Made by a program: the position numbers and the translations under genes. Of a stretch of 64,000 nt of DNA, positions 12,001-21,048 are shown one piece after another. This stretch comes from Procambarus clarkii (lineage: Eukaryota; Arthropoda; Malacostraca; Decapoda; Cambaridae): assembly GCF_040958095.1 (NCBI RefSeq), contig NC_091160.1, forward strand, positions 34,603,410 through 34,667,409, given 5' to 3'. The first letter of the stretch is position 1; every line of letters starts with the position of its first letter. The notes beneath the pieces are model-generated. The model saw only the letters and a program-made list of their open reading frames with translations, had not been told where the DNA came from and made no database searches.

Positions 12001-13211
12001 AGGAAAATCAGTAGGACTGAGGTGTTGCGCTTGCACCTCTGGCTGAGATCCCTGTTCTCCTGGTGTGAGTGTACAAACAGTATGATCCATGGAGACATCA
12101 TCCACAACTCGCACCGGTAACGAGTAATGGGCAAAATCTACAACATGGGTACCAGACTGGAGATGGATATCGGCATTACTTGTGTTCGCGATAAAAAGTG
12201 AGACAGTACCATCCTGCACTGTGTGCCAGGAGGGTTCAACAAATGTACCATTCACTTTACATGTTTCACTTTCCGCAATCACATCCGACAACTCAGGCAC
12301 TCCCTGAACCTTAACTCTTATTCTGGTGAGAGAATGAGGGTGTAGCACAGTGTCAGTAGCCGTGGAACCACTGACTTCAGAGATGGAAGCTGCCAGGCGA
12401 GCGAGACAACGAGAATCCGTTAGGGCGTCCCCTTCCAGAAAGTCCCGATACTCATTCTCCTTAACAACTGTACAACTACTATGCTTCAATCGAGTGCCTG
12501 TTTTCTCGGGTATGCTACCACGACAATGATCTGACAAACCTACGCTAGCAAGGCGGGTGTCAACAAAATTAACATAATCTGATTGAAGGTTGAACTCGTG
12601 GCCCTGTCGATACATGCTACACAAGGGTATGACATGGTCTTTGATACTTATGTTCCAACGATGGGGAAACAATGCAATATTTTCATCAATCATGGTGTAC
12701 AGACCTAAGAGAATGTCTCCAGGAAAATGAATAATGTCAACAACTAAACATGTTATAGACAATGTGACATCATTGAACTTGAGTGGGAGGTCAATTTCAC
12801 CCTGAACTTTTACTTTATTTCCTGAAATACCACTTAGAAAAGGTATGTGTGACTGTTTTAAAATAGTAGGGTGCATACTTTCAATGTCTCTAAGAGCTGA
12901 GGGCTTGACAATATTAATTTTTGCACCTGAGTCAAGAAAAACTTTTAAAACTCTACCATGTACAATGGCTGATACAAGGGGACCATCACTTGAGACTGGA
13001 CAAGTTACTACTTTTGACTTATGTTGTCTGGGATATCTGCGTCTTGTTTGTGTCAAATTTACTGTGGATCCGTCAACATCTACAACTGGTTTAGAGTCAG
13101 TGTCCTCCTCTGTCAAGTGTCCAAATCTATTTTGGGTAGCTACTGAATACACAGGGAGGGCACTAGGATTGGCTAGCTTGAATTGGTTAGCGGATGGCCT
13201 TGGGGGTTTCC
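9031..13211 (-). CDS. pol: Pol polyprotein of the Gypsy element (PR-RT-RH-IN)
   Basis: The frame is uninterrupted, with 1373 residues counted from 13152, and is expressed by -1 frameshift from gag. Domains, numbered from 13152: aspartic protease with FLDSGAKI (Asp74); reverse transcriptase with VPKRDGTWRPVIDYRKLN and YLDD (578-581); RNase H with VTDASDIGLG (Asp727) and SATEREALAVVWALKHF; integrase with an HHCC zinc region (AHPGK... CLTCLQHKG), catalytic Asp999, Asp1059 and Glu1095 (35 residues between the last two), and a GPY-type C-terminal module (FLGPYKVIEL). No stops or frameshifts, so it is probably functional. No chromodomain. The tail carries NYNLRSR, echoing NYNLRSN at the start of Gag. 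Confidence 0.95.
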
Positions 13212-14429
13212 CGACGACATGGAGTGAACATTCTGAGCTCCAGCATTCTGTGACTGAGCATTATAATTTGAAATTGCATTATAGCTGGGCTGGGAGTTGT
13301 AATTACGAGAGTTCTGATAATGTCTTGGACGCTGTGAGCCTCGCCAAGACTGACCATGGGAGTTACGAGGTGGAGATGTCCTTTGCCTAGCTCTACAATC
13401 CGCAGTGTGGTGACCAACTTGTTTATGGTACGTGCAATATGGAAGCCTAGAATGATTAGATTGATGAGGGGGCCGAGAGAATTGTCTAGGAGGTGATGAT
13501 CTAGGGGCGGACCAACAGTCCCTTGCAAGGTGGTTACTCTTACCACAATGCCAACATGAGGGAGTGGATGGTTGTGGACTATGGCGTTTCGGCATTTTAT
13601 GAGGCGGCGAATTTGACTGGGGGCTACGAGCATGGGTACGCTTCTGCGACCAAGAGTTTTGAGAATTTGTGGGAGGATGCTGAGAACTTGTAACTACATT
13701 TACAGCATCAGAGGGTGGCAACAGTTGAGCACTTCGGGGAGCTAGTTTATCTGCGGCATTGTTAATAGCCTCAAATACTTCACCAATTTCATGTTTAACA
13801 CCAAAATTTTGTTGCTCAACGATTGGTTTTGTATGCTCGGGGGCAAAATGCATTAAAGTACCAAATGCTATCATTTTGGCCATAGCCTCAGGGGACAGAT
13901 TATTGTCTTTATCTAACCAAGTTGAATTATTCATAGCAGAAACTAAGGCATACAGATACTGATCGAGACGGCTAGTAAACGCATTAAACGATTCACCAGG
14001 CTGCATGGTGGCATTGGCAATTTTCTTGACTAACCTATATGGGTCAAGGTCTCCTTTATTAACAAAGCGACGGCGAAAGAAATCCTTAAATTCAGGCCAA
14101 GACTGGAGGCTAACAATGGCTTTCTCATCAACAACAAAACGTGCATCACCTTTGGTTGTGTCCACGGCTGACCGTGCAATTGCTAAGTATTCGGCATCAG
14201 TAGGCTTAGAAAAACGTGCAACTGTTTTCGCTTCAACCTTACTAAACCATGATTCTAATAAACGCGATTCCCCAGCAAAAAGAGGAATAGCCATTTCCTG
14301 AGCTGATCTCTGGCCATTGGGACGAGCAACTGTTCCCATTGATTCTGAAGGGGTTTCAACAGTGGTAGGCATTGTCACAGCCGTGGAAGTAATATTTGAA
14401 CGCAGATTATAATTAAGTGCACCTGGCAT
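13173..14429 (-). CDS. gag: Gag polyprotein of the Gypsy element
   Basis: The frame encodes about 418 residues from the ATG at 14429; it is open further upstream but without an earlier ATG. The N-terminal half is a capsid-like helical region (for example WPEFKDFFRRRFVNKGDLDP and GESFNAFTSRLDQYLY, as in retrotransposon gag). The C-terminal third is basic and rich in Ser, Pro and Asn. It contains a perfect CX2CX4HX4C zinc knuckle (CWHCGKSNHLARDC). A second knuckle-like repeat about 40 residues on has the second Cys replaced by His (CTYHKQVGHHTADC). Gag forms the particle and binds the element RNA. The frame ends in TAG at 13173, overlapping pol. Confidence 0.9.
   Translation of the reverse strand: MPGALNYNLRSNITSTAVTMPTTVETPSESMGTVARPNGQRSAQEMAIPLFAGESRLLESWFSKVEAKTVARFSKPTDAEYLAIARSAVDTTKGDARFVVDEKAIVSLQSWPEFKDFFRRRFVNKGDLDPYRLVKKIANATMQPGESFNAFTSRLDQYLYALVSAMNNSTWLDKDNNLSPEAMAKMIAFGTLMHFAPEHTKPIVEQQNFGVKHEIGEVFEAINNAADKLAPRSAQLLPPSDAVNVVTSSQHPPTNSQNSWSQKRTHARSPQSNSPPHKMPKRHSPQPSTPSCWHCGKSNHLARDCWSAPRSSPPRQFSRPPHQSNHSRLPYCTYHKQVGHHTADCRARQRTSPPRNSHGQSWRGSQRPRHYQNSRNYNSQPSYNAISNYNAQSQNAGAQNVHSMSSGNPQGHPLTNSS
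13206..13212 (-). promoter_or_regulatory. -1 ribosomal frameshift heptamer GGGAAAC
   Basis: On the element strand GGGAAAC sits in the gag frame as G GGA AAC, the X XXY YYZ arrangement. It lies about 12 codons before the gag stop. Slipping back one base enters the pol frame, which is open from this point (AAA CCC CCA AGG and on). The same heptamer is used by some retroviruses at gag-pro. I did not establish a downstream pseudoknot. Confidence 0.75.
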
Positions 14430-15693
14430 CAGAAATAGTATACACAAAAATAAACACAAAAAAATATCAACTTGGCTAAAGTAAAAATGGCAGAAATAAA
14501 ATTATTAAATTGGGCTAGGCAAGAAAATAATTAAGAACAAGCAATTGTAAACTAAATTTAGCAATCTTTCATTAAAAAAATGACTGGAATTAGATGTATG
14601 TAAATTAATTAAACCAGACTAAGCACAGCAATTGAGAATATAAAAACTGGAAGTGCAATTGCAAAATTTCATTAAAAAGATTCAACACAAGTGGCAATGC
14701 AAGAAATATGGATGTAGCACATAAACTGGACACAGGAATGTATATAACTCCTATGGTAAAAGTTTAAAATAAAATGCTTAAAGGATAAATTTCAAGTTAG
14801 GTCTGGAGAAATTAAAAAAAATTATATTGCACAAATCCTTAACTGCTACTAAAACAAGGATTTCTTAATTCACTGGAATTTGAATTTACCAATAACACTC
14901 TAGGAGAACAATTAAAATTCAATGAAATTACTGTAAGAAGCAGGAATGTTGAAATCACACAGGAAAACTGTGGGGAGTGCAGTACTGAACCAGCTCCAAT
15001 ATTTAACAAGTCACTGAATGGTTAATTCACAGGATATTATGGGAATTATTACATAAGTCACTTTTTAACACTTGGCACGTTGTTCTCAACTAGCAATTAC
15101 TTATCTCAGGGTTGTAATTTATGAGGATCACCAGTAGCCAAAGTAGGAGAAGCGTCGTGAAGATCTGAAGAGGCCCATGTGAGGCGTGTTTACAAACTGG
15201 ATGCGACGGCAGCGCTCCTGGCGGCGGTGGCGCGAGACTCAGGGACCCCACACTGTTCAGGCTAGAGGCACGAAGATAAATTCTGACGACGACAATATTG
15301 CGACGATGGAATAACCAGTTGATACCTGCGACGATGGCTGACGACGATTGCAGTAGCTTGCACCCTCACGAAGCTTGATACTGTCAGCTTGGGTGGCGGT
15401 GGTGGTGGTGGTGGGTGTAATAGGTGGTTCCCACGTGGTGGCGCGAGGTTCAAAAATGGCTGGCGCGGGAAGCTTCCTTCCTCCTCACTGATGAGTGAGC
15501 GTTCTCACAGGAAAATATTGACCCTTACTTCTAAAACGTTAGCCTGGAGTAGTGGTTGATGGCAGGACCCCGGTCTGGCACAATATTTGATGCGTGGGTG
15601 GCAGGATGGCGGCTTATGGCGGTGGCGGCGGTTTTGGCTGGAACACGAGGCGATGCTGGGTACTGGAACTTTTGCTTCCAGAAAAAAATTTCT
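14430..15693 (-). other. Gypsy leader / 5' untranslated region
   Basis: About 1.26 kb between primer binding site and gag. It is AT-rich near gag and GC-rich with CGACGACGA-type trinucleotide stretches around 15280-15420. No ORF of note on the element strand. Confidence 0.7.
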
Positions 15694-15713
15694 GGATCCC
15701 ACTGCTGCTACCA
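15694..15713 (-). other. Primer binding site, tRNA-Leu type
   Basis: On the element strand this reads TGGTAGCAGCAGTGGGATCC. It begins TGG, as expected for pairing with a tRNA CCA end, and resembles the complement of an animal tRNA-Leu 3' end (T-arm plus acceptor). It lies 14 nt inside the LTR boundary; most Gypsy elements have 0-10 nt. The tRNA assignment is from memory. Confidence 0.6.
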
Positions 15714-15727
15714 GTATTCGTTTGCCT

Positions 15728-15946
15728 TGTTCGGGTTGAATGTAGACACAGTAGTCGCTTCTGTATATATTTATTGAGTGAGGCAAACAGGTGTATAACT
15801 GGCCAGCCGAGGTCCACCTACTCTGGGTCTGTGAGGATAACTGAGGCTGCTGGGAGCATGCTTGATGCTCCTCTGTCTGGCATGACGTCAGAGGCCTACT
15901 TGCCTGTGATTGGTTACATTTCAACTGACAGAATTTGAGTATAACA
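15728..15946 (-). repeat. 5' LTR of the Gypsy element
   Basis: This is the partner of 8010-8228, with no difference found on reading. AATAAA is at 15775-15770 on the element strand. It abuts the second copy of the flanking host duplication at 15947, with a 2-base overlap (CC) that could be junction microhomology. Confidence 0.8.
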
Positions 15947-16258
15947 CCCAGAGGACCCCCCCCCTAGAGGTTTCAGTGGAAGCCCCCCCAGGACCCCCCC
16001 CTAGAGGCTTCAGTGGAAGCCCCCCAGGACCCCCCCCCTAGAGGCTTCAGTGGAAGACCCCCAGGACCCCCCCTAGAGGCTTCAGTGGAAGACTCCCAGT
16101 ACCCCCTAGAGGTTTCAGTCGAAGCCCAGGTGGCATTGCTCTTCACCGTATAATGAGTATTGTAATGAGTATTCTAATGTGGATCCTTGAGAGCACACAC
16201 ACACCCCCAAAGTCCGGGTTCGAGCCCCGCTCGTGGCTGCTCCTGGCGCCGTTCTAGG

Positions 16259-16289
<31 letters not shown>

Positions 16290-16522
16290 CAAACGGCTCC
16301 GTAAGAATGGAAAGCTTGCCAAACCACCTCCGGCAAGCACCAACCGGCGCGCGCCTGGCGCCTTGGCAAATGTCATCCAGTCTCTGGCTAGCAACACAGC
16401 AGGGGGTGTAGAGGAGGGGGAGGGGTTGTAGAGGGGGGGGGAGGAGGGGGGGTGTTGAGGGGGGGGAACAATGAGTTAACAGGTTCTCCCTCCCCCCCCC
16501 CCACCTCCACCACCTCCTCCTC

Positions 16523-16557
<35 letters not shown>

Positions 16558-16576
16558 GACCGTCCACAAGTGGTTG
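15947..16576. repeat. Right copy of the 620-bp flanking duplication
   Basis: Second copy, immediately outside the 5' LTR. Past 16576 the sequence continues into the body of a T-type element (GGGCACTATTCC...), whereas the left copy breaks off at GTGGTTG and enters 12 bp of filler and the LTR. The right-hand junction with unique host DNA is therefore the ancestral one. Confidence 0.95.
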
Positions 16577-16690
16577 GGCACTATTCCTTTCCCTCCGTCC
16601 CATCCCAAAGTCCCTTCATCCTGGTCCCATCCAAGGGCTATCCACCATATGGGGAAAAAAAGGAATTTGACCTGAATTTACCTGAAAGGG
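16555..16690 (-). repeat. T-family retroposon fragment
   Basis: On the minus strand GGGATGGGACGG..GGAAAGGAAT and CCAACCACTT.TGGAC match 61420-61470. The left part lies inside the duplicated flank. Confidence 0.65.
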
Positions 16691-16975
16691 GCCACCACGT
16701 GTCCGGTGGCCCACGACGGGGGACAGGAAGCCAGTGTTTTGTCAAATGTCCCCCCCCCCGCTATTTTATATATTTCGTATTTATTAGTGGGGGTATATGG
16801 GATTGGTTGGGTCTATCCGTCTAAATTTATCTATATCTATCCATCTCCCCCCCCCCCCCCCTGAAAAATATAATTGTGTGATGTGTGGGTGGTCGCCAGT
16901 GAGAAGAACTTAGTGGTGTGATAAGCCACTAATATTTACCCTTTAATCTGATCAAGAACCACTGCTTGAAGACTG
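16691..16975. other. Intron 2: poly-C tracts, nothing else
   Basis: Contains C-runs at about 16751 and 16847. Confidence 0.4.
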
Positions 16976-17047
16976 TACGGGGCTCACCATAGCCCGTGCT
17001 ACTTGGAACTTGTTCCTTGTAGCTGAATCTATAACAACAACAACAAC
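16976..17047 (-). mobile_element. H1 double-hairpin element
   Basis: GGGCTCACCATAGCCC hairpin, then CTACTTGGAAC..GTAGCTGAATCTATAACAAC in reverse orientation. No clear target duplication found. Confidence 0.75.
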
Positions 17048-17465
17048 ATGATGCTGTCAAAACATAAGACAACTCCAAACGAGGGAATTACGCAAGATGA
17101 TCCAAACATAAGATTTAATCCTACAAGTCACACACGGTCCTAACAGTCTGCTTGGTCATGGCGACAGGCGAGAACCACGGTCCGAGATCTGGCCACATTG
17201 CCGGCGGACGCCAAGACCCTCAAAAGTAGTAAAGGTACATTCTAGGCATCGGGCAACACGGCAGCTTCACACCACAAACTGAGGGAGAGAAAGTGTGTTC
17301 AGAAGGTGGTGAAGGAGAGGGAGTAGGAAAGGGGGTAGAGGGGGGGGGGGAGAATAGGGGGGTTGCCCTTTCACTTCCTTGCTCACAAAGGGGCATAGAA
17401 ACACCGTATCACACTAACCTGTCTCCAAACTAGGCTCGTTCAACCGGCGGCCGACCCCAGAGAAG
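17048..17465. other. Intron 2: nothing identified
   Basis: Unique-looking sequence plus a G-run near 17340. Confidence 0.4.
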
Positions 17466-17703
17466 CAGGGTCTATCTTGAGATTATCTGGGGCTTTTTTA
17501 GTGTCCCCGCGGCCCGGTCCTCGACCAGGCCTCCATCCCTCAGGAAGCAGCCCGTGACAGCTGACTAACACCCAGGTACCTATTTTACTGCTAGGTAACA
17601 GGGGCATAGGGTGAAAAACTCTGCCCATTGTTTCTCGCCGGCGCCTGGGATCGAACCCAGGATCACAAGACCAGCGTGCTGTCCGCTCGGCCGACCGGCT
17701 CCT
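17466..17703 (-). mobile_element. S1 tRNA-headed SINE, full length
   Basis: On the minus strand: tRNA-like head GCCGGTCGGCCGAGCGGACA...GGGTTCGATCCCAGGCGCCGGC (B-box GTTCGATCC), body with AAACAATGGGCAGAG and CTAGCAGTAAAATAGGTACC, tail GGACACTAAA...ATCTCAAGATA. Other copies at 23052-23297 (+) and 26405-26644 (-). Confidence 0.85.
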
Positions 17704-17863
17704 CCCTATAGACGGGTCGTCGATATTAAGTATATTAAAAACTTTGTATTTTCTCAAATAAAAGTTAATATTTCACACTAGAATGTGTCGAGTAGTTAGG
17801 CCTAACTTGGGTGGGATGGTTAGCTTCTGTTGACCATTATTGACATTTGCCGAGTGATTGATA

Positions 17864-17911
17864 ACGATTAAGCTACCCTAGAGGTGGCACGGGCATGAAT
17901 AGCCCGTAAGA
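17864..17911 (+). mobile_element. H2 double-hairpin element
   Basis: GATTAAGCTACCCTAGAGGT then GGCACGGGCATGAATAGCCC: two consecutive stem-loops, the first slightly decayed. Confidence 0.75.
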
Positions 17912-18003
17912 GCAGATGAATAAGGAATGAAAATAGGTACAAGATCATGAATAACCCCCCCCCCCCCGGGGTGAAGAGGTGAACCATTGACCTAAGTAAC
18001 GGT

Positions 18004-18102
18004 AGGTGCTCATTATTGTTATAGATTCAGCTACTTTGAATAAGTTGCAAGTAGCACGGGCTATGGCGAGCCCGTAGTGGACTTACCTGGCACAGGTGCT
18101 CA
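18004..18102 (+). mobile_element. H1 element with 9-bp target duplication
   Basis: AGGTGCTCA at 18004-18012 and 18094-18102 flanks an 81-bp unit. The unit holds the H1 core (TAGATTCAGCTAC...GTAGC, ACGGGCT..GGCG.AGCCCGT) and the tail module GTGGACTTACCTGGCAC. Confidence 0.9.
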
Positions 18103-18299
18103 AAGGGACTGGGTATTAATTCCCCCCCCCCCCCCCACCAGGTGAAAAGCAAGGTGAACCATTCACCTGGTGCTCAAGGGTTCATGTGAGGGGGGAGGGG
18201 GGGGGGCGGATATCCTCTGAAGATAGCCAGCTCTGAGTCAACAGTCCCCCCCCCCCCATGGCCACCAGGCACCACTGGATACTACCCTCCAAAGGTGCC

Positions 18300-18388
18300 A
18301 CCTGTAGTGCTTTTTCTTGTTATAGATTTAGCTACTTAACGAAATGTCCATGTAGCACGGGCTATGGCGAGCCCCGTAACCTGTAGTG
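18300..18388 (+). mobile_element. H1 element with 10-bp target duplication
   Basis: ACCTGTAGTG at 18300-18309 and 18379-18388 flanks a 69-bp core-only unit without the tail module. Confidence 0.9.
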
Positions 18389-18478
18389 TTGTGAACGGTG
18401 TTCTACGTCACCCTCACCTACGATACTGTAGTTAATCTCAACTGTGTACACAGTAGAACACTGTACCAGCGCTGGCAC

Positions 18479-18641
18479 TGTGACCGACATCATGATGTTA
18501 TAGATTCAGCTACTCTGAACAAGTTCCAAGTAGCACGGGCTATGGTGAGCCCGTAACTTACCTGGCACAGGAGCGGGGCAAGTAGCACGGGCTATGGTGA
18601 GCCCGTAACTTACCTGGCACAGGAGCGGGGTGTGACCGACA
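18479..18641 (+). mobile_element. H1 element with duplicated module and 11-bp target duplication
   Basis: TGTGACCGACA at 18479-18489 and 18631-18641 flanks 141 bp. The unit holds one core plus tail, then a second AAGTAGCACGGGCTATGGTG ... ACCTGGCACAGGAGCGGGG module. The duplicated module is inside the target duplication, so it moved as one unit or was amplified in place afterwards. Confidence 0.9.
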
Positions 18642-19078
18642 GCCTCTTTGTTTATAAATTACTTTTTGTACGTGCACCGTCGTACATATATTGACTTAAC
18701 TGACCAGTCCTTCTAAGGGGGTCATTGGTGCGGTGGTCACGGTACTGTGTATGTTTAGGGGCGATCATAGGGCATATGACGAAGGCAAACCGGAGGGGAC
18801 AGTCCCTCCATCGCAAGTGAATCACACAAGGCTTATTGTAGAAGCGTTCTTAGTCTGTCTCGTATCCATTGGCTAGACCATGTTTAGTGTTCTATACTAC
18901 TGCCTTAAGTCTAGAGGTCTGAAACTACAGGCGGTGCCCTGAGAGAAATATGTCATGTATAATATAAACTATTATTCTTTATCGCCATTCGAAAAAAATA
19001 CAAAAACTAATATTTTTTTGTAATAAGAGTGTGAACTGAAGTGGAGGAGTGGTTGTAGTTGTTTAAGAGGGGAGAGAG
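18642..19078. other. Intron 2: nothing identified
   Basis: No ORF or repeat recognised. Confidence 0.4.
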
Positions 19079-19253
19079 ACCGGATTCACCATAGCCTGTG
19101 CCACTTGCCCCGCTCCTGTGCCAGGTAAGTCCACTACGGGCTCACCATAGCCCGTGCTACTTGCCCCGCTCCTGTGCCAGGTAAGTCCACTACGGGCTCA
19201 CCATAGCCCGTGCTACTTGGAACTTGATCCGAGTAGCTGAAGCTATAAACAAC
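19079..19253 (-). mobile_element. H1 element with three tandem modules
   Basis: Three head-to-tail copies, on the minus strand, of the hairpin plus TACCTGGCACAGGAGCGGGG. One 5' core (TATAGCTTCAGCTACTCGG) is at the right end. The leftmost module is the most decayed (CATAGCCTGTGCC). Confidence 0.85.
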
Positions 19254-19750
19254 AACAACCAGGTGAACCAAATTGGTAACCAACTTTTACCATAAAACCC
19301 CTGCCAGTGGCCGCGTAAATTTTGGTGTCCAGAGTTTGGTCCGCCGTCTGAGACCTGACGTGGCGGCCTGGCCCAGTGGTGGGGGGGGTGTTGAGTCAGG
19401 GAGGGGGGTACTGCTGTCCCCCCCTGCCCCCCTGTGGCTACACCTGTAACAGGTGTAGCCACGAGGGTGGGGGGGGGCGCTTTAGGGGTGATGGGGTTGC
19501 AATCGTCCCAAGCTCCCTTACCAACACCTGGGTCCCTTCACCACACCTACACCCCCCCCCCACACAACACTACTCGGCCCCAATCTCTCACACGCCCCCG
19601 AGAGCCCTGATAAAACCAGTGTACCCAACGTTATAATCACTATAACTTGCTATATCAATGAGAACATCATTGGAGTAGGGCGGGGGAATCGAACCCAGGG
19701 TAGCCGCGCACCTTCAGCACGCGCACCGCGCACCTTCACGCCCCAAGGGG
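19254..19750. other. Intron 2: G/C homopolymer-rich, nothing else
   Basis: GGTGTAGCCAC appears as a short inverted repeat around 19433-19462. Confidence 0.4.
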
Positions 19751-19925
19751 GCCTCGTAGCCTGGTGGATAGCGCGCAGGACTCGTAATTCTGTGGCGCGG
19801 GTTCGATTCCCGCACGAGGCAGAAACAAATGGGCAAAGTTTCTTTCACCCTAAGTGCCCCTGTTACCTAGCAGTAAATAGGTACCTGGGAGTTAGTCAGC
19901 TGTCACGGGCTGCTTCCTGGGGTGT
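19751..19925 (+). mobile_element. S1-body SINE with a different, tRNA-Thr(CGT)-like head
   Basis: The 70-nt head (19751-19820) folds with a perfect 7-bp acceptor stem (GCCTCGT/ACGAGGC). It has an anticodon stem CAGGA/TTCTG with 7-nt loop CTCGTAA (anticodon CGT) and a T-arm GCGGG TTCGATT CCCGC. The D-arm is irregular and there is no CCA. It is followed directly by the S1 body (AAACAAATGGGCAAAG, CTAGCAGTAAATAGGTACC), so I call it a SINE head and not a tRNA gene. Confidence 0.8.
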
Positions 19926-19962
19926 GTGTGGGGGGGGGGGGAGAGAGAAGAAAAAAAAAAAA

Positions 19963-20033
19963 AACAGTTGATTGACAGTTGAGAGGCGGGCCGAAAGAGC
20001 AAAGCTCAACCCCCGCAAAAACACAACTAGTAA
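19963..20033 (+). mobile_element. 3' tail of a CR1-like LINE
   Basis: CAGTTGATTGACAGTTGAGA ... CAACCCCCGCAA matches the 3' end of the CR1-like copies at 25.6 and 60.9 kb. Confidence 0.8.
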
Positions 20034-20265
20034 ACACGTCGTGGTGTAGTGGCGCGACGCGTAAGAGTGATACAAGATTGTAGAGGAGTTGTACAAGACA
20101 ATTTTCACAATTAGACAACTTTAAGTTATCCCAGCTGCAGGTAGTCCCGGAGTCCCCCCCCCTACCCCCCTCTCCCTGGAATAGACGGGTATTGATCTTA
20201 GTCTCGCAGGGGGCGGCTCCACCACCCCCCCCCCCCAAGCCTCTCCTCTCGGCTATGGTACTCAC

Positions 20266-20321
20266 CGGTATCTTGTTAGGAAACTTGCCGCGAATGTTGG
20301 CCACTTCCTGCTTCCTGGACG
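20266..20321 (-). CDS. MAP1LC3: LC3-like protein, coding exon 2
   Basis: This 56-bp exon completes a split codon and then encodes SRKQEVANIRGKFPNKIP. That corresponds to the Atg8 helix running into the first beta strand (pattern EV..IR.KFPNKIPV). The acceptor is TTCTCCTTCCAG|CG and the donor CCG|GTGAGT, both strong. The reading phase fits exon 1 on one side (phase 1) and exon 3 on the other (phase 0), which is the main reason for confidence in so short an exon. It is bordered by a degenerate TTAGG-like array about 80 bp away on the acceptor side (20398-20548) and by a long C-run in intron 2. Confidence 0.9.
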
Positions 20322-20397
20322 CTGGAAGGAGAACAAGAACACATTAACACATGCTTGAAGAACACACCATAAGAACAAGCGCTTCAGCAGCATGTGT

Positions 20398-20548
20398 TAC
20401 CCTGGCCTAGCCTAGCCTAACCTGGCCTAGCCTAGCCTAACCTAGCCTAGCCTAGCCTAGCCTAACCTGGCCTAGCCTAGCCTAACCTAGCCTAACCTAG
20501 CCTAACCTGGCCTAGCCTAGCCTAACCTAGCCTAACCTAGCCTAACCT
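20398..20548. repeat. Degenerate TTAGG-like pentamer array
   Basis: About 30 pentamers of CCTAR/CCTGG (TAACC, TAGCC and TGGCC in rotation). TAACC is the arthropod telomere motif TTAGG on the other strand. It lies about 80 bp before the exon 2 acceptor in gene orientation. Confidence 0.85.
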
Positions 20549-20805
20549 AAACTGCACAGTATGTAGCACAAGCCTGGAACCCTCCTTCCTCAAAATATAA
20601 AGATTAACAAAGGTTCACAGGTCGACGCCTTTGCTACACGACTGGACAAAGTTTGTAATATTACGACAACAGAGGGCTTTAACGTACAAATTTTATATAG
20701 CAGACATTTTTCTTTATAGAACCCACATTAATAACAAAAAAAATTGCAGTTATCTAGGTGTAATTTACAACACTTACCTACCCCCCCCCCCCCCCAAGTG
20801 TAAAT

Positions 20806-20966
20806 TTTTTTTTTTGAGATATATACAAGAGTTGTTACATTCTTGTACAGCCACTAGTACGCGTAGCGTTTCGGGCAAGTCCTTAATCCTATGGTCCCTG
20901 GAATACGATCCCCTGCCGCGAAGAATCGTTTTTTCATCCAAGTACACATTTTACTGTTGCGTAATG
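20806..20966 (-). mobile_element. S2 SINE, 3' portion
   Basis: Minus strand matches 38090-38245: AACAGTAAAATGTGTACTTG, GGATCGTATTCCAGGGACC, CGAAACGCTACGCGTACTAG, then poly-A. Confidence 0.85.
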
Positions 20967-21048
20967 TAACTGCCTACCCCCCCCCCCTCAAGTGTGAATG
21001 TAACTATCCCCCCTCCCAAGTGTGAATGTAACTACCCCCCCCCCCTCC
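20967..21048. repeat. Short C-rich tandem repeat
   Basis: Three copies of CAAGTGTGAATGTAACTA separated by C-runs, growing out of the S2 edge. Confidence 0.8.

Larger units (their letters stand above)
7998..15946 (-). mobile_element. Ty3/Gypsy LTR retrotransposon, apparently intact
   Basis: The element lies in intron 2 of the LC3 gene, same strand. Reading on the minus strand: 5' LTR (15946-15728), primer binding site (15713-15694), a leader of about 1.26 kb, gag, pol by -1 frameshift, about 800 bp of 3' untranslated sequence, 3' LTR (8228-8010). The PR-RT-RNase H-integrase order defines Ty3/Gypsy; there is no env ORF. The two LTR copies look identical and all catalytic motifs are present, so the insertion is recent. 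Odd points: 12 bp of unexplained sequence at 7998-8009, no 4-6-bp target duplication, no purine tract next to the 3' LTR, and both flanks are the same 620/630-bp sequence. Confidence 0.93.

Noticed and set aside
19751-19820. tRNA-Thr(CGT) gene
   Set aside because: Cloverleaf largely intact, but it is continuous with the S1 SINE body and its D-arm is irregular.
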